Source of the DNA: Mesorhizobium amorphae
Lineage (GTDB): Bacteria > Pseudomonadota > Alphaproteobacteria > Rhizobiales > Rhizobiaceae
Direction: 5' to 3'
Length of the DNA stretch: 64,000 nucleotides
Assembly: GCF_014843845.1 (NCBI RefSeq)
Contig: NZ_JHQS01000012.1
Span: 1-64,000, forward strand
Shown here: positions 59,159 to 64,000 of the stretch, piece after piece
Layout of the letters: each line of letters starts with the position of its first letter
How positions within the stretch are numbered: the first letter of the stretch is position 1
Position numbers and translations under genes: made by a program
The notes under the pieces: generated by a model
The model's input: the letters and a program-made list of their open reading frames with translations, nothing else
Database searches by the model: none
What the model was told of the DNA's origin: nothing

Positions 59159-60052
59159 TTGAATCGGCGGCTCGGACCTACTGTCGCTCCCCACCTGCAA
59201 TGGGACGAACGGTGCGCTAGTTCGACCCAGGATGGCCAGTCCATTCTCAGCCTGGGAGTTATCATAATGTTTGGAAATCGCGACTTTGGGATCGACGTCA
59301 TTCGTGCCCAACCGGGTACATATGCTTGTGGTATGGGTCTGGGGATCATGCTTCTCGATGAAGTGTACCCTGGCTTTCCCGGTGATGTGCGGAACGCAAG
59401 TGCGTATCCATTCCCGATCCAATATGACGTAGTCGAAGGTGTTGATATCGACCGACTCGTTTTTCAGACAGATAAGTCCGCTTGCCTGAAGCCCATACTG
59501 CAGGCCGCACGTCGGCTCGAACGTATGGGGTGCCGAGCCATTGCTGCTGAGTGCGGTAACTTCGCGTTTTTCCAGAAAGAAGTGGCGGCCGAAGTATCGG
59601 TGCCCGTATTTATGTCGAGCCTTTTGCAGGTGCCTCTGGCGCAGCGGCTAATCGGAAGCACGAAACGAGTTGGGATCGTTTGTGCCTTCGTTCGTCAACT
59701 GACCGAGCACCATCTCGTCAGTGTCGGAATCGATCCCGCGTCAAACCTTGCGTTCATGGGCGCATGCGAGGACTATTCGTGCTCGGAATTCGAGAATTTG
59801 TGGAGCGCAGGCCAGCGGCCGGGGATCCCGACCGCCAGTTTCGAACGCGCCGAAGCCGAGTTCGTTAGTGCGTGTAAGGACTATGTCTCCAAGAACCCCG
59901 ACCTGGGCGCACTGGTTTTCAGTTGCACAGGTCTTCAGCCGTTCGCACGCTCTGTACAGCACGAAGTGAGGTTGCCTATTTTCTCCTGGAGTACCCTGCT
60001 CGACTACGCCTTTTCGGTCGTCGTTCATCGCGAGCACTACGGCCACGTTTGA
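59159..60052 (+). CDS. aspartate/glutamate-racemase-family protein
   Basis: 297 residues from a TTG at 59159 directly after AAGGAGG, or 260 from the ATG at 59270. It carries both catalytic cysteine regions of the Asp/Glu racemase superfamily: AAECGNFAFFQ (about residue 125) and VFSCTGLQPFAR (about residue 260). The N-terminal half has GMGLGIMLLDEVYPGFPGDV. Members racemise amino acids or cleave and decarboxylate related acids. It starts 16 bp after the EgtD-like gene, so the two form an operon; D-amino acid supply for a ligase is one possible role. Confidence 0.8.
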   Translation: MNRRLGPTVAPHLQWDERCASSTQDGQSILSLGVIIMFGNRDFGIDVIRAQPGTYACGMGLGIMLLDEVYPGFPGDVRNASAYPFPIQYDVVEGVDIDRLVFQTDKSACLKPILQAARRLERMGCRAIAAECGNFAFFQKEVAAEVSVPVFMSSLLQVPLAQRLIGSTKRVGIVCAFVRQLTEHHLVSVGIDPASNLAFMGACEDYSCSEFENLWSAGQRPGIPTASFERAEAEFVSACKDYVSKNPDLGALVFSCTGLQPFARSVQHEVRLPIFSWSTLLDYAFSVVVHREHYGHV

Positions 60053-60066
60053 ACGACACCCGATTC

Positions 60067-60109
60067 CGCGGCTGTGCGCCTCCCGGTTGGTCAGGAGGTG
60101 GGAGCCGCG
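60067..60109. terminator. two-part hairpin between convergent genes
   Basis: CGCGGCT pairs with AGCCGCG (outer) and CCTCC with GGAGG (inner). It lies between the convergent racemase and ATP-grasp genes and may end both transcripts. No T tract. Confidence 0.4.
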
Positions 60110-60137
60110 ATCGTGCGGTTGCTGCAAGCAGTTGTTG

Positions 60138-61367
60138 TTATTCGACGAAGGTCGGGAATGGTGTGATCGACCAATCGATTAAGTCGACCGCACGCTGAAG
60201 TATCGCCTCGGTTTGAGCAAGTCCCTGTGAAGCAGCGATGACATGTGCGATCGTGTCTCGGTAATCGCCTTTCCTGACGATCGCCGTCTTGGGTTCAACA
60301 TACAATTTGACCTCGGCGACACCTGATAGGGCCGCCGCCCGACTGTGGCCGTCGATCCAATCGAGGATGCCATCGCGATCAGGAACCAGGAACCGGACGG
60401 CCGCAGTCTGCGACTGCCTTTTGCGCAGATTCCATTGGTCGCCTATGACAAGCTTGATGTGCTCGGTGACGAGATCGATACCGTAAGCCAGTTGGACCAG
60501 CTGAGGATCCGGCACGCCAGCAAGACGCGGATTGACTTCAATAACGACCGGACCACGCTCCGTCCAACGGAGTTCAATGTTCGTTGGCCCCCAGCCAAGC
60601 CCGAGCGCTCGCAAACACCTCAGCGAAACATCGGCGATACGCTCATGCTCGTCGTCAGTCAGTAAGGCCGGAAAGGCGAACTCGCGATAGACAAAATGCG
60701 GCGGCGGGCCGAAGTCAGCGGCGGTGCTTCCAATGACCTCATTTCCCATTATCTGAGCGGTATATTGGGGGCCTAGTGCGAATTCTTCGACCAGCATCCT
60801 GGGCGAGGACCGCCATATGTGGTTGCCGCCCAACAGATAGGTCGTATGTTCAGCCAACTCATCGTCGTCGCGGCACAATCGAACACCAATGCTGCAAGTG
60901 CCGACGGCTGGCTTAAGAATCACCGGCAGGCCGATCTCCAGGGCAGCGCTTTCTACGTCCGTCGCATTCGCTGCCAAGCGATAAGCAGGCACAGAAACGC
61001 CAGCCTGCGCGAGGAGTTGACGTTGAGCGAACTTGTCGCAGCATTGTTCAATCGATGCGGGGTTCGGTCCCGGCAGATCGAAATACCTGCAAAGCTTCCC
61101 CACTGTCGCATACAAGGACTCCTCGGCGCTGGTAATGCCGGCAATGTCATAGGTCCTACGTAGCCGGCAACATTCGCGGATCAGCGCCCCGAGATCTTCT
61201 GTATCGACGCGGATAGCCTCAATCCCTTCCGTCGCGAGATAATCGCACTGAGTTGACTCAGCCGATACGACAATTGGATGAAGGTCAAGACGCTGGGCCG
61301 CTTGGACGTACAGCAGCCCGGTATCCATCGCATGGCCTTCAAACAGGATAAGCGCTCGTCTTGCCAT
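60138..61367 (-). CDS. ATP-grasp carboxylate-amine ligase
   Basis: 409 residues. An N-terminal preATP-grasp domain (ALILFEGHAMDTGLLYVQAA) precedes the ATP-grasp fold, with LPVILKPAVGTCSIGVRLC, RMLVEEFALGPQYTAQIMG and the Mg-binding EVNPRLAG. Related enzymes ligate an amino acid or other carboxylate to an amine (dipeptide ligases, PurT/BacD-like). Convergent with the EgtD-racemase operon and divergent from arcA, it is probably part of the same pathway. The substrates are unknown. I found no sigma-54 element for this gene. Confidence 0.85.
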   Translation of the reverse strand: MARRALILFEGHAMDTGLLYVQAAQRLDLHPIVVSAESTQCDYLATEGIEAIRVDTEDLGALIRECCRLRRTYDIAGITSAEESLYATVGKLCRYFDLPGPNPASIEQCCDKFAQRQLLAQAGVSVPAYRLAANATDVESAALEIGLPVILKPAVGTCSIGVRLCRDDDELAEHTTYLLGGNHIWRSSPRMLVEEFALGPQYTAQIMGNEVIGSTAADFGPPPHFVYREFAFPALLTDDEHERIADVSLRCLRALGLGWGPTNIELRWTERGPVVIEVNPRLAGVPDPQLVQLAYGIDLVTEHIKLVIGDQWNLRKRQSQTAAVRFLVPDRDGILDWIDGHSRAAALSGVAEVKLYVEPKTAIVRKGDYRDTIAHVIAASQGLAQTEAILQRAVDLIDWSITPFPTFVE

Positions 61368-61640
61368 TGGCTCTTGTGACCCCCAACGCTGCGTGCTGTG
61401 CGGCGGTCTGAGCGTAAACGGGCATCAGTTTTGGCCGTAACTAACCTCAGACGTCGTGGCGAACGTACCAGTGTCAGCGATTTCCGGCCGTAAAGGTTCT
61501 GTAAATAAATTTGAAGGTTTTGTCGCAACGTTAGAAGAAAGACGATTGGCCGGTGGAGGGGGACCTCTGCATCATACTCTAGCGGATGACACTTCGCGCT
61601 CTGTGCGCAAGACAGCGTGGCTTTCACAACCAAATTGGAT

Positions 61641-61656
61641 TGTCTAAAGCCTGACA
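61641..61656 (+). promoter_or_regulatory. NifA-type upstream activator site (TGT-N10-ACA)
   Basis: TGTCTAAAGCCTGACA fits TGT-N10-ACA and lies 73 bp upstream of the sigma-54 element before arcA. Confidence 0.55.
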
Positions 61657-61728
61657 AACCTTGGCCCCTAACGGACAGGCAGAAACAGAAAATACAAGCA
61701 CGCATTGAAATTACATCGCTTTTTCGCT

Positions 61729-61744
61729 TGGCATTGCTCTTGCT
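61729..61744 (+). promoter_or_regulatory. sigma-54 (-24/-12) promoter upstream of arcA
   Basis: TGGCATTGCTCTTGCT has GG and GC 10 nt apart and a perfect TTGCT -12 block; the -24 block differs from TGGCACG only at its last two bases. Rightward, about 350 bp before arcA. Confidence 0.65.
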
Positions 61745-62096
61745 GTTTAGACGGTGACGTCTACGAGGAGGGCCGTTCGATGTCTGTACCGATGATTTGC
61801 TTGAGGGCTCCACCATCACAAGATTCTTCGAACAGTTGCAGGCGACCGCCAAATCCGGTGCAGGCGGGTCTTTATTCTGCGGCTCGTCGGCGACACCGGT
61901 CGACGTGCATTTTGCTTACGCCCCAATCTGCGATGTCCTCAATCTACGCGGCATCCTCTTGCAACTTTGCACGCGAGCGGGGAGAGCGCCTTCGTTCCGG
62001 CCGATCCCACCATGACCACCCACTTGGCGCGATTGCCTTGCAGTCAACGAGACAGGGCCTGCGCCATCGGCCCACTCTGAGGGCAACGCAACTCCC
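61745..62096 (+). other. leader region before arcA with an unassigned frame
   Basis: A frame from a TTG at 61797 to 62015 encodes STITRFFEQLQATAKSGAGG, then CGSSATPVDVHFAYAPICDV. It looks protein-like and its frame is open from about 61770, but I recognise no family. It could be a small leader gene or a relic; otherwise this is a long untranslated leader. Confidence 0.4.
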
Positions 62097-63314
62097 ATGC
62101 TGAGCTTAGGTGTCCATTCCGAGGTCGCCCGGCTGCGAGAAGTAATGGTGCACCGGCCAGGCCTTAGCCTCCACCGCCTCACACCGCGGAACTGCAAGGG
62201 CCTTCTTTTCGACGACGTGCTTTGGGTGGAGCGCGCCGGACAGGAGCACGACATGTTCGTGGATGCCCTGCGCGATCGTGGCGTGTTGGTTCACTCCTTC
62301 GACGAACTGCTTTCTGCAACGGTGGCCTTGCCCGAAGCGCGTCGTTGGCTCCTCGACCGTCGCGTTCAACCTTCCGCTGTCGGGCAAGACATGGTCGATG
62401 AACTGCGAAACTGGCTCGGCGAAATTTCCCCTGATCAACTCGCGACCTATCTGGTCAGCGGGATTTTGGCTTCGGAACTGCCGTTCGAACCGCGCAGCCT
62501 GACGGGGCAAACGCTGGAGCCGGAGGATTTCGTCCTCCCGCCATTGCCGAACCAGGTTTTCACACGTGATAGCTCCTGTTGGATCTATGGTGGTGTCTCG
62601 GTCAACGCTATGTATTGGCCCGCAAGACAGCCAGAAGCTGCGAATGTCGAGGTGGTCTACCGGTTCCATCCGCGGTTTCGGGAGGCCAGCTTCACTTACT
62701 TGGGGCCCAATGGAGCAGACCCCGCTTCCAGTCTCGAGGGCGGTGATGCGATGCCGGTCGGCGGCGGTGTTGTGCTGATTGGAATGGGTGAACGAACCAC
62801 ACCCCAGGCAGTCGAGGCTCTGGCGCGACGCTTGTTCACGACGAAGGATGTGACCCACGTCATCGCAGCACTGATGCCGCGGAATCGCAGCTCTATTCAT
62901 CTTGACACGATCTTCACCTTCTGCGACCGCGACCTCGTGACGATCCACCCGCAGGTCGTTGAGCTACTCAAGACGTTTTCGTTGCGACCGAACAATGATG
63001 AGGGTGTGCTCGATGTCACTAAGGAGCCTAGACCTTTTTTATCGGTAGTGGCCGAGGCGCTGGGATTGAAGGTTCTCCGTACTGTCGAGACCGGTGGTGA
63101 CAGCTTCGCGGCCGAGCGGGAGCAATGGGATGCCGCTAATAATGTGATCGCCGTCGAGCCGGACGTCGTGATTGCCTACGAACGCAACGTATATACGAAC
63201 ACGCTGTTGAGGCGCGCCGGCGTGGAAGTGATCACCGTCGACGGTGCTGAACTCAGCCGCGGCCGTGGCGGCGGACGCTGCATGACTTGCCCGCTTGTGC
63301 GCGATCCGATCTGA
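62097..63314 (+). CDS. arcA: arginine deiminase
   Basis: 405 residues. ADI active-site blocks are all present: [25 protein letters not shown], the catalytic His and Asp in [12 protein letters not shown], and the nucleophilic Cys in [10 protein letters not shown]. It converts arginine to citrulline and ammonia. In classic ADI operons arcB and arcC follow, yielding ATP; here a CtlX-type gene follows instead, so citrulline would go to ornithine. A NifA-type site and a sigma-54 element are upstream. The ribosome binding site is weak (GAGG about 14 nt away). Confidence 0.95.
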   Translation: MLSLGVHSEVARLREVMVHRPGLSLHRLTPRNCKGLLFDDVLWVERAGQEHDMFVDALRDRGVLVHSFDELLSATVALPEARRWLLDRRVQPSAVGQDMVDELRNWLGEISPDQLATYLVSGILASELPFEPRSLTGQTLEPEDFVLPPLPNQVFTRDSSCWIYGGVSVNAMYWPARQPEAANVEVVYRFHPRFREASFTYLGPNGADPASSLEGGDAMPVGGGVVLIGMGERTTPQAVEALARRLFTTKDVTHVIAALMPRNRSSIHLDTIFTFCDRDLVTIHPQVVELLKTFSLRPNNDEGVLDVTKEPRPFLSVVAEALGLKVLRTVETGGDSFAAEREQWDAANNVIAVEPDVVIAYERNVYTNTLLRRAGVEVITVDGAELSRGRGGGRCMTCPLVRDPI

Positions 63315-63463
63315 ACAAAGGCACTTTGACATCGACCCGCCAGGCACAGCAAGACCATCCGCGATCTCGGCGATTTCCGCCTCAACGGGATGGCTGCCGA
63401 ATGAACCGCGCGGTTGCTGCGGCATACTCCAACGCACTCGCTAACCCGATCGGAGTCTTTCCC

Positions 63464-64000
63464 ATGGCAGCACGTACAGAATGCTCGGTTCAGGCCCCTT
63501 CCGCGGTGGTTATGGTCCGTCCGCATCGCTTCACGGTCAATACCGAGACTGCGGCCGACAATCGCTTTCAAATATCGCATGTTGGTGCTGGTGATCTGTC
63601 GCCGCTCGCCTATGCGGAGATCACCCGCGCCGCTGCGCTTCTTCGAGAGCAGGGCATAGTGGTGCATTTGTTCGAGAGCGAGGACAGCGACGCTCCGGAT
63701 TCGGTGTTTCCGAACAACTGGTTTTCAACCCACGCTGGCGGTTACGTGGCGATCTACCCGATGAAGGCCTTGAGCCGCCGGCGTGAGCGCCGGAGCGATA
63801 TCATCGACATGCTGAAGAGCCGATACAGAGTGCAAGAGGTGATCGACTATTCTGGCCTTGAGCCGGACGGCCTCTTCTTGGAAGGTACCGGCTCGATGGT
63901 GCTCGATCATATTGATCGGGTCGCCTATGCAGTGAGATCCGAGCGCACCGACCCAATCGCACTTGAAAGGTTCTGTGCCCAGTTCAGTTTTGAGCCGATG
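63464..64000 (+). CDS. CtlX-type citrulline hydrolase/amidinotransferase-family protein, 3' end outside window
   Basis: 179 codons from the ATG at 63464 (GGAG 7 nt upstream) to the window edge, still open. MVRPHRFTVNTETAADNRFQ, FPNNWFSTHAGGYVAIYPM, RRRERRSDIIDML and GLFLEGTGSMVLDHIDRVAY are typical of the guanidino-group-modifying CtlX family, which hydrolyses citrulline to ornithine, CO2 and ammonia. The catalytic Cys would lie beyond the edge. An earlier in-frame ATG (63401) is less likely. The 150-bp gap after arcA suggests co-transcription. Confidence 0.85.
   Translation, partial: MAARTECSVQAPSAVVMVRPHRFTVNTETAADNRFQISHVGAGDLSPLAYAEITRAAALLREQGIVVHLFESEDSDAPDSVFPNNWFSTHAGGYVAIYPMKALSRRRERRSDIIDMLKSRYRVQEVIDYSGLEPDGLFLEGTGSMVLDHIDRVAYAVRSERTDPIALERFCAQFSFEPM

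Noticed and set aside
60160..60185. CCAATCGATT as part of a nod box
   Set aside because: Only about 10 bp match and it lies inside the ATP-grasp coding sequence.

Overview
This window looks like an accessory region of a nodulating alphaproteobacterium, most probably a Mesorhizobium symbiosis island or a related ICE. The evidence is a near-consensus nod box (31940-31986), three NifA-type TGT-N10-ACA sites each placed 60-80 bp upstream of a -24/-12 (sigma-54) element, two MucR/Ros-type regulators that lack zinc ligands, an Omp2b-type porin, DUF982 and DUF2958 proteins, a cobalamin riboswitch on metE and a TPP riboswitch on thiC. Insertion-sequence debris (IS21, IS1595, IS110, IS6) and many genes broken by frameshifts point to a recombining region. 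I saw no tRNA, rRNA or CRISPR array.

Layout. 1-2.2 kb: dctA tail, a DsbA-like thiol oxidoreductase with a ccdA stub, and a decayed AbiEii toxin. 3-4.4 kb: a succinate-semialdehyde dehydrogenase. 4.9-8.0 kb: a pair of M16 peptidases (one catalytic, one lacking the zinc motif) behind a NifA/sigma-54-type promoter. 8.9-14.4 kb: acyl-CoA ligase and a three-subunit biotin-dependent acyl-CoA carboxylase. 15.4-18.7 kb: cold-shock protein, MucR, di-heme peroxidase, membrane protein. 18.7-24.2 kb: pseudogenes, IS remnants and small genes. 24.3-31.4 kb: a methionine/SAM module (ArsR regulator, glyA, metK, an adenosine-kinase-like gene, and metE under B12 control). 31.9-36.7 kb: orphan nod box, truncated DUF1796 gene, porin, pseudoazurin with an NnrR-type site and a broken nnrR-like gene. 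37.3-42.5 kb: GAF-GGDEF-EAL protein, decayed flavoprotein, IS6 remnant, hemN-like gene. 42.5-48.9 kb: thiCOSGED operon followed by a chimeric scar of glyA, thiC and thiO fragments. 49-57 kb: Fic protein, phospholipase-D-like protein, small ICE-type genes, second MucR.

The most interesting part is 57.9-64.0 kb. An EgtD-like SAM-dependent amino-acid N-methyltransferase and an Asp/Glu-racemase-family protein form an operon preceded by a NifA-type site and a -24/-12-like element. Convergent to it is an ATP-grasp ligase. Divergent from the ligase, a second NifA-type site and a better sigma-54 element precede arginine deiminase and a CtlX-type citrulline hydrolase. No arcB or arcC is visible. I infer a nodule-expressed pathway that methylates or ligates an amino acid and recycles guanidino or ureido nitrogen. 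The product is unknown.

The parts may fit together: metK, metE, glyA and adenosine kinase could support SAM-consuming methylation, while thiamine, heme and dicarboxylate functions are typical bacteroid support. These links are inference; the gene identities and promoter motifs are read from the sequence.
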